A stretch of 64,000 bases of DNA from Mycoplasmopsis agalactiae 14628 (lineage in GTDB: Bacteria; Bacillota_I; Bacilli_A; Mycoplasmatales; Metamycoplasmataceae): assembly GCF_000266865.1 (NCBI RefSeq), contig NZ_AJPR01000003.1, forward strand, positions 112,937 through 176,936, read 5' to 3'. The notes beneath the pieces are model-generated. The model saw only the letters and a program-made list of their open reading frames with translations. It was not told the origin of the DNA and did no database searches. Shown here in pieces: positions 55,229 through 64,000 of this stretch. Numbering within the stretch: the stretch's first letter is position 1; each line of letters begins with the position of its first letter. The position numbers and the translations under genes are program-made.

Positions 55229-55262
55229 AAAACACCCGCACTTTATTTGCTGATGTTTTTTT
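55229..55262 (-). terminator. Terminator of the ecf operon
   Basis: On the minus strand aaaaacatc pairs with ggtgttttt (nine pairs, one G-U) around a 15-base loop. Pairing is poorer on the plus strand. Confidence 0.55.
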
Positions 55263-55275
55263 AATGCTAAGTTAA

Positions 55276-56181
55276 TTAGAATGCAAAGAACGTGTTGGCA
55301 TATCAAGCAGCATTGTTTGTTGGTATAATTTGCTTATCAACTAATACTACATAAGTAATTGCTCAGGCCGCAATAAGCACTAAGAATATATCTCTTCATG
55401 TAGGAATAATTAATCTATATTTAGTTCTTTTTGCATAAGGATTATATCCTCTTGTTTCCATTGCGTTTGATAAATCTTCAGCTTTTGAAAAGGCTGTAAC
55501 AAATAATGGAATTATTAAGGTTGTAAATGATTTAACTTTGTCTTTAAACTTACCGTTTTTAAAGTCAACACCCCTGCTAGCTTGCGCTTTAGTAATTCTT
55601 TGGGCTTCTTCTAATAATGTAGGAATAAATCTTAAAGCAATGTAAATAATCATTACAATCACGTGTGTTGGGATAAATAATAATTTAAGTGGCATTAATA
55701 AGTCATCAATTGCTTTTGATAAAAGCATTGGCTTAGTTGTATTAATCATTAAACTGGTTGCCATTATCATAATATAAACACGCACAACTAAACCTAAGGT
55801 TCTGGCAATAACTTCTCAAGAAATAAAATAACTTTTTCCTAAGTGAATTGGAAGTGGGTATCAATCTTTCAATTTTCTAAAATTCTCAGTCCATACACCA
55901 GAAGCATCATATGGCTTTAAGCCCATTGTGTAAATATTAACTCAGAAAAGAAAGAAACCTATAATCAGCGGCATTATTCATAGTCTTAAGAAAGCTGTAG
56001 GGCTTTTTGTTTCGATTAAGTATAAAATTCATAGTGGTAAAAGAATAATTCCAAGTGTAAGAAAATCTTTTGCCACAAATGTTAAAACAATGTAAATTAT
56101 GATGAATATAATCTTGAACCTAGGATCCATTTTATGAACCACAGTGTCATTCATCATATAACGACCATAATTACTGTTCAT
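55276..56181 (-). CDS. ecfT: Energy-coupling factor transporter transmembrane protein EcfT
   Basis: The shared membrane subunit of ECF vitamin/metal importers, 301 residues. It starts [24 protein letters not shown], where the conserved DPRxK motif is typical of EcfT. About six hydrophobic segments are present. The coupling-helix motifs ITKAQASRGVDF (near 195-206) and SNAMETRGYNP (AxxARG-like, near 236-246) are present. It overlaps ecfA2 by 11 bases. No substrate-binding S component is encoded here, as is usual for group II ECF systems. Confidence 0.93.
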
Positions 56182-57112
56182 CTTTGACCCCACCTTTTTT
56201 ACTTTTTTTATTCATATACTTGTTAATAAAGCTTGCTAATTCATCAATTGAAGTAACTCTAGGAACACTTATTCCTTTTTCTTCTAATTTAGATACAAAA
56301 TCTAAAAGTTTAGGTGGTTCCATATAATTATTTTTTAAAAATTCAGTATCTCTTAAAACATCATGAGTGTCGCCGTCTTTGACAATTTTGCCGTCTTTGA
56401 AAGCTAAAACTCTTTGTGTGTACTCTAAGACATTATCTAGATCGTGAGTAACAATAATAACTGTTTTGCCTTGTTTATGGAGCTCTTTGAAAATATTTAG
56501 TATTTCAATTACACCAACAGGATCTAGCCCAGCTGTAGGCTCATCAGCTATTATAAAATCAGGTTCCATTGCTAATATTCCAGCTAAGGCTACTCTTCTT
56601 TTTTGCCCACCAGAAAGCTCAAAAGGTGAACGTTTTAGAAATGATTCATCTAGTCCAACTAATTTAATATATTTTGCAGCTCTTTCAAGCGCTTCTTGTT
56701 TGCTAACTCCAAAGCTTCTTGGGCCAAAAGCTATATCTTTTTCAATTGTTTCTTCAAACAACTGATATTCAGCAAACTGAAACACAACACCAACTCTTTT
56801 ACGAAGATCCTTAGCTTTTTTAACTTTTTTTCTTCTGGTTGGTTTAATAACAAAACTTTCCATAAATTTTTCTTTTTCGCCTGTTGTATGGTTTATTTTG
56901 TCATTTTCAAAAACTCATTCAACGCTTCCTACGCTAGGTAATAATAATGCATTGAGATGCTCAATGAAAGTAGTTTTACCGCTACCAGTTTGTCCAATTA
57001 TACCCACAAATTCGCCTTGCTTTATTGAAACATTGACATTGTCAATTGCATTAAGCTCATAAGGAGTTTTAGCTAAAAATGTGTGCACTAAGTCTTTAAC
57101 AGTTATTTGCAT
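56171..57112 (-). CDS. ecfA2: ECF transporter ATPase EcfA2
   Basis: A 313-residue ATP-binding subunit. Walker A is GQTGSGKTT (near 40-48), the Q-loop [13 protein letters not shown] (near 108-120), signature [13 protein letters not shown] and Walker [13 protein letters not shown], with H-loop VTHDLD. About 25 extra charged residues ([22 protein letters not shown]) lie between Walker A and Q-loop, and a C-terminal extension ends [21 protein letters not shown] is the EcfA2-type Q-loop. It overlaps ecfA1 by 10 and ecfT by 11 bases. Confidence 0.93.
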
Positions 57113-57900
57113 ATTTGATCTAATAACTCCTTTTCATTATATGTTGGCTTAATACCATTAATTTTTTCACTTAGCTTGTAAATAAAAGGAGAGTCAATTT
57201 TTGCTAAGCTTAGGATTTCTTTGTTGTTTAAAATTTCACTAGGAGAGCCTGAAGCTATTACTTTGCCTTCAGAAAAAACTAAACAATAATCAGCTAAGAT
57301 CGCTTCGTCCATATCGTGAGTGATTGAGATAAGAGTTTTCTTTCTTTCTTTTTGCACTGTACTGATAATATCAAGCACTTTTCTCTTGCCTAATGGATCA
57401 AGCATGCTTGTTACTTCGTCGAAGATGATAATATCAGGATCTAGCGCTAGTACTGAAGCAATAGCTACACGTTGTTTTTGGCCACCAGAAAGTGACTGTG
57501 GGCTTTTTTCTAAATAATTACCCATTCCAACTTTGTGCGCTAATTCGTCAATAATAGGCTTCATTTCCTTACGTGGAATGCATTTGTTTTCCAGTCCAAA
57601 AGCAACATCATCTTCAACTGATGCACCAATGAATTGGTTATCTGGATTTTGAAAAATAATTCCTATTTTGCCTCTTATTTCTCTAAGTGTTTCTTTACTT
57701 ATGGTTGTGCCGTCTAATTCAATTTTGCCATCAGCAGGCTTATAAAGAGCTACAAGTAGTTTAGAAAATGTACTCTTACCAGAACCATTGTGTCCTAAAA
57801 TAGCAACATATTTGCCGCTTTCTATTTCTAAATTAAGATTTTCAATAGCATTAGCTTGTGCGCTAGGGTATTTAAACATTAAATCAGTGACTTTGATCAT
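57103..57900 (-). CDS. ecfA1: ECF transporter ATPase EcfA1
   Basis: A 265-residue ATP-binding subunit pairing with EcfA2. Walker [11 protein letters not shown]-loop [13 protein letters not shown] (the EcfA1-type FQNPDNQ), signature [12 protein letters not shown], Walker [13 protein letters not shown] and H-loop ITHDMD are complete. It is first of the three-gene ecf operon. A TATAAT box only nine bases before the ATG, and the absence of a Shine-Dalgarno, suggest a near-leaderless transcript independent of the ribosomal operon upstream. Confidence 0.94.
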   Translation of the reverse strand: MIKVTDLMFKYPSAQANAIENLNLEIESGKYVAILGHNGSGKSTFSKLLVALYKPADGKIELDGTTISKETLREIRGKIGIIFQNPDNQFIGASVEDDVAFGLENKCIPRKEMKPIIDELAHKVGMGNYLEKSPQSLSGGQKQRVAIASVLALDPDIIIFDEVTSMLDPLGKRKVLDIISTVQKERKKTLISITHDMDEAILADYCLVFSEGKVIASGSPSEILNNKEILSLAKIDSPFIYKLSEKINGIKPTYNEKELLDQICK

Positions 57901-57909
57901 AATGTGTTT

Positions 57910-57915
57910 ATTATA
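57910..57915 (-). promoter_or_regulatory. -10 box of the ecf operon
   Basis: TATAAT on the minus strand ends nine bases before the ecfA1 ATG. The rplQ terminator lies just upstream, so an independent promoter is expected. Confidence 0.5.
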
Positions 57916-57969
57916 CTACCAAAATAGAATTGTTACTTTAGCTTTTTAAACTATTTTAAAGGCAAAAAG

Positions 57970-58000
57970 GAAAAATAAAATGACGTGGTTTCACGTCATT
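57970..58000 (-). terminator. Terminator after rplQ
   Basis: Nine-base arms aatgacgtg and cacgtcatt with a four-base loop, followed on the minus strand by TTTTATTTTT. Confidence 0.85.
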
Positions 58001-58068
58001 AAATAAAAGGAATTTAGCAATCGTTTTTAATACTTGAATATTAATAATTTTAAGAAAGATGGAGAGTT

Positions 58069-58434
58069 TTAAACTAATTCAATAATAGCCATAGGTGCAT
58101 TGTCACCTTGACGGTTTACTAACTTGTAAATTCTTGTGTAGCCACCATTACGTTTTGCATATGATGGAGCGATTGTGTCAAATAAGTGTTTAAGTACATC
58201 TTTCTTGCCTTCTTCAACTAATGTTGGACGCAAGAAACTTGCACAAATTCTACGGTTTGCAAGAGTTGGGTTTTTTGCTTTAGTAATTAATTTTTCTGCA
58301 TGTCTACGTAATTCTTTTGCACGTGTAAGTGTAGTTGTTATACGACCATTAGCAAATAATTCACTAACTAATGTTCTCATAACACCTTTTCTTCATTTAG
58401 CATCACGGCTGTAAATTTGGGTTGGATTAGCCAT
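58069..58434 (-). CDS. rplQ: 50S ribosomal protein L17
   Basis: A 121-residue protein. The start at 58434 gives MANPTQIYSRDAKWRKGVMRTL, whose Trp is TGA; this matches the L17 N-terminus. RITTTLTRAKELRRHAEKLI and the terminal APMAIIELV are typical. Its ATG overlaps the rpoA stop by one base, so translation is coupled. A terminator follows, closing the ribosomal operon. Confidence 0.96.
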
Positions 58435-59444
58435 TATTCATCTCCTTTATTAAGAGTGAAGCCATTTAGTTTTAAACATTCTTGAATTTCATCTAATGAT
58501 TTTCTACCTAAGTTCTTAGTTTGTTCTAATTCTTCTCAGGTCATAGCTGCTACTTCAGAAGCCTTTGTTTTACCAATTCTCTTAAGAGCATTTAATGAAC
58601 GAACTGAAAGACCTAGTTGGTTAATATCAACATCATTTTCAATTGGTTCATCATTATTAACTTTTTCTTCTTCAAATACATCAATTTTCATTGCATCAAC
58701 ATCGCCAACAGTCATAAAGTGTGCTACTAAAATCTTGCAAGCTTGGTTTATAGCGCTTTTAGCATCAACTGTACCATCAGTTTTGATTGTAAAAAGTAAT
58801 TCTTCTTCAATTTTGTTGCTTGATGTATTTAGTTCTTTAACAGTGTAACTGCATTTTTCAACAGGACTAAAATTGCTGTCTACAGCTATAAATAAGCCTT
58901 TTTTGATGTTTGATTCAATTTTTGAAGCAAATAATGAATCGTTTTGGATGAACTTTTTGTTGCTTTCATTTGAAATAAAACCTCTGCCAGGTCTTAAGAA
59001 TAACTCAATTACTAATGAACCTTTTTGGATATTAGCAATTTCTTGGCTTTTGTTAATTATTTCAACTGAAGGATTGCTAATTTCAATGCTCTTAGATGTA
59101 ACAACTCCAGGTTGTTCAGCTTTAATTGTTGCTTTAATGATTTCACCATCTTTAACAAATTCAGGATTGTATTTGAACTTTACTTTTCTTAAATTCATTA
59201 TGATAGCTGTAACGTCTTCAACAATTCCTGGAATTGTTTGAAACTCGTGGCTAACGCCTGAGATCTTGATTGCAAATAATGCTAAAGAAGTAATATTAGA
59301 TAATAAAACTCTTCTTAGTGCAACTGCAACAGTGTTAGCAAAGCCTCTTTCAAGTGGTTTAAGTGAAAATGTAACTTCATTTAAATTGTTATTGATAGCA
59401 GAGTTACTTACTTGTAAGTAATCTAATTTAGACATTCTTTCCAT
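58434..59444 (-). CDS. rpoA: RNA polymerase alpha subunit
   Basis: The assembly platform of RNA polymerase, 336 residues. The N-terminal domain shows GFANTVAVALRRVLLS and FQTIPGIVEDVT (dimer and beta contacts). The C-terminal domain has LGLSVRSLNALKRIGKT and NLGRKSLDEI, the promoter/activator-binding fold. The ATG at 59444 is preferred to one nine bases later because the ribosome site (aaggagag) is correctly spaced. A TGA-Trp occurs near the C-terminal domain. Confidence 0.97.
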
Positions 59445-59462
59445 AAGTGTTACTCTCCTTTG

Positions 59463-59864
59463 TTATTTTCTCATTTTTTCACGTTTAAGAATACGTTTTG
59501 GAGGTCTAGTACCATTGTGTGGCACTGGAGTTACGTCTTTAATTTCAGTAACAGTGATGCCTGATACTTCAATTTGCTTTCTAGCAGCATCTTTACCAGC
59601 ACCTATACCTTTAAGTTCAACTCTTACGCTTTTAATACCATGCTCTTTAGCAGCTTCTGATGCTGCTTGGGCAGCTAAACCAGCTGCATAAGGGGTTTTC
59701 TTTTTGGTTCCTTTATAGCCAATAGCACCTGAGCTACTTCACGCTATAACGTTACCTAATTCATCAGCAAATGTCACAATTGTGTTTTGGTTAGTTGAGT
59801 GGATGTGTGCGACACCTTTAGTAATGTTTTTCTTTTTTGTTTTCTTAACAACTTTATTAGCCAT
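59463..59864 (-). CDS. rpsK: 30S ribosomal protein S11
   Basis: A 133-residue protein of the 30S platform. It contains [15 protein letters not shown], the signature [20 protein letters not shown], and the C-terminal [17 protein letters not shown]. It starts at 59864 with a ribosome site (aggag) and lies between rpsM and rpoA, the normal alpha-operon order. rpsD is absent from the cluster, as is common in Firmicutes-related genomes. Confidence 0.96.
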
Positions 59865-59884
59865 AATTTATTCTCCTAAATTAA

Positions 59885-60256
59885 CTATTTAGTTGATTTC
59901 TTACCAGCAACAGTCTTTCTAGGACCTTTTCTAGTTCTAGCATTACTTTTGGTGCTTTGGCCTCTAACAGGTAGACCTTTACGGTGTCTAATTCCACGGT
60001 AGCATTTAACTTCCATTAAACGTTTGATGTTTAATGAAACTTCTCTACGTAAATCACCTTCTGTGACATATTCTTTTGCAATTTCTCTAATTGCACTAAG
60101 TTGTGCTTCTGATAAGTCTTTAACTCTGATGTTTTCATCAATTTTTGCTTTTGCACATATTTCTTGTGCGCTTGTTCTACCAATACCATAGATGTAAGTT
60201 AATGAAATAACTACACGTTTATTGTTTGGTATTTCTATATTTAAAATTCTTGCCAT
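59885..60256 (-). CDS. rpsM: 30S ribosomal protein S13
   Basis: A 123-residue protein at the 30S head contacting 50S and P-site tRNA. It begins [26 protein letters not shown] and contains the signature [27 protein letters not shown] region near residues 88-114. Standard length. It follows rpmJ by a few bases. Confidence 0.97.
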   Translation of the reverse strand: MARILNIEIPNNKRVVISLTYIYGIGRTSAQEICAKAKIDENIRVKDLSEAQLSAIREIAKEYVTEGDLRREVSLNIKRLMEVKCYRGIRHRKGLPVRGQSTKSNARTRKGPRKTVAGKKSTK

Positions 60257-60262
60257 CTAATT

Positions 60263-60376
60263 TTATCCTTGTCTTTGTTTGTGTTTAGGGGTAGAGCAAA
60301 TTACCCTGATAACACCTTTACGTTTGATAATACGACAATCTTTACACATTCTTTTTACGCTAGCTCTAACTTTCAT
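60263..60376 (-). CDS. rpmJ: 50S ribosomal protein L36
   Basis: A 37-residue protein, the classic short L36: it starts [20 protein letters not shown] and ends with a Cys and His to complete a zinc ribbon (Cys11, Cys14, Cys27, His32). It lies 14 bases after infA and just before rpsM. Confidence 0.96.
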   Translation of the reverse strand: MKVRASVKRMCKDCRIIKRKGVIRVICSTPKHKQRQG

Positions 60377-60390
60377 AAATTAGTTATCTC

Positions 60391-60609
60391 CTATCTATTG
60401 TGCCGATATGTAATACGCCCTCTTTGTAAGTTATATGGGCTTAATTCAACATCGACTTCATCGCCAGGTAAAATTCTAATGCGATTTACACGCATTTTAC
60501 CTGAAATGTTAGCCTTAATATCTTGTCCACTTTCTAAAGTTACTAAATATTCATCAGTTGAATAGATTTCTTTAACTTTTGCTCTAATTTTAATAGCGTC
60601 CTTTGCCAT
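60391..60609 (-). CDS. infA: Translation initiation factor IF-1
   Basis: A 72-residue single OB-fold protein that binds the 30S A site during initiation. Diagnostic stretches are [18 protein letters not shown] and [19 protein letters not shown] with the terminal RGRITYR. Length and operon position (map-infA-rpmJ-rpsM) are standard. Confidence 0.97.
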   Translation of the reverse strand: MAKDAIKIRAKVKEIYSTDEYLVTLESGQDIKANISGKMRVNRIRILPGDEVDVELSPYNLQRGRITYRHNR

Positions 60610-60614
60610 TTTTA

Positions 60615-61364
60615 TTAGATTCCTTTCGTCAATACAACACCTTTGCCATTTTTAATTAAAACTGTGTGCTCATAATGAGCAGCATTTAGCCCGCTAGCGC
60701 TAACAACAGTTCATTTATCTTTTTTAACATACACTCGATTTGACTTTTGTAAAATCATAGGTTCTATGCAAATAACCATATTATCTTTTAGAAAAATGCC
60801 AGTGCCTTTTTTGCCTTCATTTGGTATATAAGGATCTTCATGTAATTCCTTACCAATGCCATGCCCTGTGTACTCTTTTGGTGTGTATAAATTATTATTT
60901 TTAATTACTTCGCCAATAGCATAACTAATATCGCCAACTCTAGCGCCTGGTTTAATTGCAGCTAAACCTGCTTCAAAAGCTAATTTAGCTACTTCAATAA
61001 TTTTGCTATCACTTTCAGTAATTTTGCCAACGCCTTTGGTAAAAGCGCTGTCACTTTTGTATCCATTATAATCACATCCTAAGTCAATTTTGACAATATC
61101 ACCGTCTTTAATGACATAATTAGATGGAATGCCATGGATAAGTTCGTCATTAACAGAGATGCAGGCCGTAGCTGGAAAACCATATAAGCCTTTAAAAGCT
61201 GGCTTTGCACCTCTTTTGATTATTTCATTAAAAGCATGACGATCTAGTTCTTTTAATGAAATTCCTGGTCTTACAAGGTCATATAAAACTGCTTTGACCT
61301 CTGCCAGGATTTGGCAACTTTTAGAAATTAACTCAATCTCGCGACTACTTTTGATTGATACCAT
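60615..61364 (-). CDS. map: Methionine aminopeptidase
   Basis: Removes initiator Met from nascent proteins; type I, 249 residues. Metal ligands are seen in [17 protein letters not shown] (two Asp), [13 protein letters not shown] (His and Glu context) and ICIEPM (Glu). The substrate-binding His lies in ELIHGIPS. The gene sits between adk and infA, as in many Gram-positive spc operons, and ends five bases before infA. A TGA-Trp lies near residue 218. Confidence 0.97.
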
Positions 61365-61404
61365 ATTAATTCCTGCTTTACTTTGAATAATGCTTTTATT
61401 AAGT

Positions 61405-62055
61405 TTATTTTGTTAATGAACTAACAATTAAGTCTGCTAATACTTTTGGATCGCTATCGGCATCAAAAACATGAATTTTGTTTTTATAATGCTCTAACAA
61501 TGGGCCAGTTTGTTCTTTATAAACTTTAAGTCTATTTTTAATCGATTCAGGCGAATCATCTTTACGTGTGATTAATTCAGTGCCACATTTATCGCAAATA
61601 TTCCCTTTGCTAGAAGGCATAAAATCAATGTGAAAGCCTGCTTTACAATTTGGGCAAAAACGACGTCCTGATAATCTTTTTAATATTAGATCCTCATTAG
61701 CACGAAGCTCAATTACTTCATATTTAAAATAAGGAAGACTATCCAAAAACTCAACTTGCATAAGTGTACGTGGATAGCCATCTAAGATAACAATTTTACC
61801 AGAATTATTATAATTTTCTAAAGCTTTAGCAACTATTTCATTGGTTATATCATCAGGCACATAGCCGCCAGATTCAACTATTGAAGAAATCTTTTTACCT
61901 AGCTCACTCGCTGAAGCTATTTCAGCTCTAAAAATGTTTCCTGTTGATAAATGAACTAGACCATATTCTTTAGCAATTATTGATGCAACTGTACCCTTGC
62001 CAACGCCAGGAGGCCCCATAAAAACTAAATTATTTATATTTTTTGCTTCTATCAT
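61405..62055 (-). CDS. adk: Adenylate kinase
   Basis: Interconverts ATP + AMP and 2 ADP; 216 residues. P-loop GPPGVGKGT (residues 14-22), AMP-binding LSTGN and DGYPRTLMQ, and a LID domain with zinc-type Cys residues (FCPNC and CDKCG) are seen. The zinc LID is a Gram-positive trait. The start overlaps the end of secY by seven bases, indicating coupling. Confidence 0.97.
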   Translation of the reverse strand: MIEAKNINNLVFMGPPGVGKGTVASIIAKEYGLVHLSTGNIFRAEIASASELGKKISSIVESGGYVPDDITNEIVAKALENYNNSGKIVILDGYPRTLMQVEFLDSLPYFKYEVIELRANEDLILKRLSGRRFCPNCKAGFHIDFMPSSKGNICDKCGTELITRKDDSPESIKNRLKVYKEQTGPLLEHYKNKIHVFDADSDPKVLADLIVSSLTK

Positions 62056-63530
62056 AATAAACCATCCTCAGTCTTAGGTAAATTGCCCTTGCTTGGTTTG
62101 CTTTCAGTTTCATTTTCAAAAGCACCTGTATAATTAACCGCTTTAGATTCGGCAATGTTTTCTGAAACAATTCTTGATATTCTTTTTTGTTTTGAAAGCT
62201 GGCTTGATTTTATTCTAGCTTTGAATTGATCAATTGTTTCAATCGAAACCGATACTAAAATCATCATACCCGTTCCACCGAAAGCCATGGCTGCTGGAAT
62301 AGCTAACGCTATAACCATTAAATATTGGAATGAAACTAAGATAACTAAGTAAAAAGCACTAAAGGTTGAAAGCCTCATGACTACACTAATTAAATAATCT
62401 TCGGTTTGCTCACCAGGTTGAATTCCAGGAATAAAGGTTGAATTTTTAGTAAAGTCTTCAGCTATTCTATCAACACGCGATTGTTGCAAGCCCATAATAA
62501 AGGTAAAGAAGAAAGTAAATATAACTAGTAAGCTTAAACCAAGTGGTTTTGAAAAGTCCATATTTTCTCTAATTCATATAGCTGCTGTGTTGGTGTTAGG
62601 TAGTATACGTGCAATTAATATTGGCAATGAAACAAACATTGAGGCAAAAATAATTGGCATAACTCCAGCAGGATTTAGCTTTATAGGAAGCTTACCCATA
62701 TCTTTTACACTTTTACTTCTACCAGCTCCTATTTGTTGAATTGGAATATGTCTTTCAGCTAAGTAAACCATTATTATGACAAATAAAAGTGCTAAATAAA
62801 CAAATAAATATGTTAAGAACTTTAAAACACCTACAACAATTGCTGAACTTTCAGTATCACTTACATAAACACCTCATGCAGTTTGAAACTGATTTGGCAA
62901 CTGAAATGCTATACCAACAAAAATAATTAAGCTGGTACCATTTCCAATTCCTTTGTTTGTAATTTGCTCAGCTATAAATAGTGAGAATAATGATCCACCA
63001 ATTAAAATAAAAGGAAGTAAAAAGTAAGTAACTAAATTTTTATTTAAGCCATAAGAGTCAATTCTAATAAAAGGGTTATCTCCACTACTTAAGGCTATAG
63101 TAAGCATAAATGACTGTGGAAAAGCTATAAAAAGAGTTAAAACTCTGGTAATTATATTAATTTTCCGTCTGCCTTCAGGGCCAGATTGTGACAATTTTTG
63201 CATTGCTGGAAAAGCTTTAGTTTGTAATAAGGACATTATCAAAGAGGCGTTAATAAATGGACTTATTCCTAATGCAACTAGTGAAAATTGTCTAAGTCCG
63301 CCACCACCGATAAGATTTAATGTGCTAAGAAATGTATCATTATCAATTGAATTATTGATATTACTAAAAGTGACAAAAGGAGATTTGACTGTAGTCATAA
63401 TTAAATAAATAGCTAAAAGTGCAGCAGTATAAAGAAACTTTTTAGTAATTTCTTTTGTGCTTCATCACTCATTTCATTTTTTGCCAAATTTATAGAAAAA
63501 TTCGCGAATTTTTAGCCCTGAATTCTTCAT
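62049..63530 (-). CDS. secY: Protein translocase subunit SecY
   Basis: The central channel of the Sec translocon, 493 residues with about ten membrane segments. Signatures are GISPFINASLIMSLL near residues 88-102, QLSQSGPEGRRKI-like basic loop, EQITNKGIGNGTSLIIF, ERHIPIQQ and GIQPGEQTEDYL. The end needs the mycoplasma code: a TGA (Trp) precedes the TAG at 62049, so the protein ends GLLW. The C-terminal 60 residues are a polar tail longer than in Bacillus. A ribosome site (aaggagg) precedes the ATG at 63530. Here it follows an rRNA gene rather than rplO. Confidence 0.96.
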
Positions 63531-63789
63531 ATGCCTCCTTTTTTAGCCACTAGAACCTTAGTCAATATTACTTATATAAAATATATGTAATATTATAATG
63601 AATTTAGTTAAAAAATAAAGTCTTTTTACTTTCGGTTTATATAAAAATTGCTGTTGTTTAAAGTAAAAACAACTTATCTAATTTACTAAAAATTATTGTT
63701 AGTAAAATTTTCTTCTAAAGCTGTTTTATAGTGTTATACGGCAAAATTATTGTTGCTTTTTTGCTATTATTTTCTAAAAATATTTAAGA

Positions 63790-63814
63790 AAATAAAAAAA
63801 GTGCCTTGGCACTA
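63790..63814 (-). terminator. Terminator of the rRNA operon
   Basis: The minus strand reads agtgc caag gcact followed by TTTTTTTATTTT, a compact Rho-independent terminator about 70 bases after the 23S 3' end. Confidence 0.85.
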
Positions 63815-63824
63815 ATATATTCTC

Positions 63825-63860
63825 TGAAAACTGAATAGTAATTTATATAATTCATTGAAA
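63825..63860 (-). promoter_or_regulatory. 23S 3' trailer, probable half of the rRNA processing stalk
   Basis: Read on the plus strand this is ctctgaaaactgaatag, which looks like the sequence normally found just upstream of 23S genes, but it lies on the opposite strand after the 23S 3' end. The simplest explanation is that the trailer is complementary to the 23S leader, forming the long RNase III processing stem. Confidence 0.55.
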
Positions 63861-63883
63861 TGTCTTAATCAACATCTCTACTT

Positions 63884-64000
63884 TTAAACCTTTCAATTTA
63901 TTAGTACTGGTCAGCTCAACACATTGCTGTGCTTACACATCCAGCCTATCAACCTCATAGTCTATAAGGAATTTCAAGGGAATACTAATCTCTGAGGAGG
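63884..64000 (-). rRNA. 23S ribosomal RNA, 3' end (partial)
   Basis: The plus strand reads ttagtactggtcagctcaac, then acattgctgtgcttacacat and ccagcctatcaacctc. This is the complement of the highly conserved 23S 3'-terminal domain. The gene continues beyond the right edge. The 3' end is estimated to within about five bases. Confidence 0.93.

Larger units (their letters stand above)
63531..63883 (-). other. Spacer between 23S rRNA and secY
   Basis: About 350 AT-rich bases with the rRNA trailer, a terminator and presumably the secY promoter. An imperfect inverted repeat aatattac...gtaatatt occurs near 63567-63595 upstream of secY. No ORF was seen. Confidence 0.6.

Noticed and set aside
1503..63530. 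Many genes seem split by in-frame TGA codons (for example oppC, the helicase, secY, the lipoproteins).
   Set aside because: The frame and protein family continue on both sides of each TGA and Trp fits the position. This is the mycoplasma code, not pseudogenes.
63825..63845. boxA-like ctctgaaaactgaatag taken as the start of a plus-strand rRNA operon.
   Set aside because: The adjacent 23S sequence is on the minus strand; complementarity to its leader explains the motif.
1..64000. CRISPR array, insertion sequence, prophage or integrative element.
   Set aside because: No regularly spaced direct repeats, transposase motifs (DDE, HUH), integrase or terminal inverted repeats were found.

Overview
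The window reads as a Mollicutes chromosome, most likely the Mycoplasma (Mycoplasmopsis) bovis/agalactiae group. Dozens of otherwise intact genes carry in-frame TGA that must be read as Trp. The DNA is very AT-rich, there is no peptidoglycan synthesis gene, lipoproteins are numerous (several with Lys before the lipobox Cys), and a membrane glycosyltransferase with an in-frame poly-G tract resembles the phase-variable beta-(1,6)-glucan synthase GsmA described in M. agalactiae. The species call is inference; no database was searched.

Layout. 0.2-5.8 kb: ptsH (HPr), oligopeptide-type permeases oppB and oppC, a 740-residue lipoprotein and tmcAL. 5.8-8.1 kb: a small lipoprotein (minus), then infC-rpmI-rplT behind a structured leader; infC seems to start at AUA. 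8.1-13.3 kb (minus): an 1146-residue SF1 helicase, a membrane protein and an APH/choline-kinase-like protein. 13.3-20.1 kb: lepA, a fused tandem kinase-like protein, a nitroreductase, an alpha/beta hydrolase and the glucan-synthase-like gene. 20.2-24.8 kb (minus): argS, an AEC-family organic-acid transporter with nine G at its ribosome-binding position, an L-lactate/2-hydroxyacid dehydrogenase with Glu for the catalytic Asp, and a free-standing lipoyl domain. 25-32.3 kb: pta-ackA-membrane protein, an M23-peptidase lipoprotein and an MFS transporter. 32.4-37.9 kb: HAD phosphatase, nfo, a membrane protein with an acidic tail, a thioredoxin-like protein and uvrC. 38.6-47.9 kb: a seven-gene ABC importer locus with a secreted nuclease lipoprotein. 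48-50.2 kb (minus): obg and a HAD phosphatase. 50.5-54 kb: deoD-deoA-deoC, then tpiA (minus). 54.2-55.2 kb: a lipoprotein. 55.3-63.5 kb (minus): secY-adk-map-infA-rpmJ-rpsM-rpsK-rpoA-rplQ, then ecfA1-ecfA2-ecfT. 63.9-64 kb: the 3' end of a 23S rRNA gene (minus).

How the genes fit together. The surface nuclease and ABC importer (38.6-47.9 kb), the deo nucleoside-catabolism operon and tpiA form a plausible route from extracellular DNA to nucleosides, deoxyribose-phosphate and glyceraldehyde-3-phosphate, although the importer's substrate is unproven. Pta-AckA, the 2-hydroxyacid dehydrogenase, the AEC transporter and the lipoyl protein suggest pyruvate/lactate/acetate energy metabolism. Two poly-G tracts give this otherwise housekeeping region two candidate phase-variable loci.

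No insertion sequence, CRISPR array, prophage or tRNA gene was recognised. The strongest second-look items are the poly-G tract at the AEC transporter start, the two competing-hairpin leaders (infC and ldh-AEC), the tandem kinase fusion, the ABC ATPase with a roughly 300-residue insertion, and a set of predicted leaderless mRNAs.
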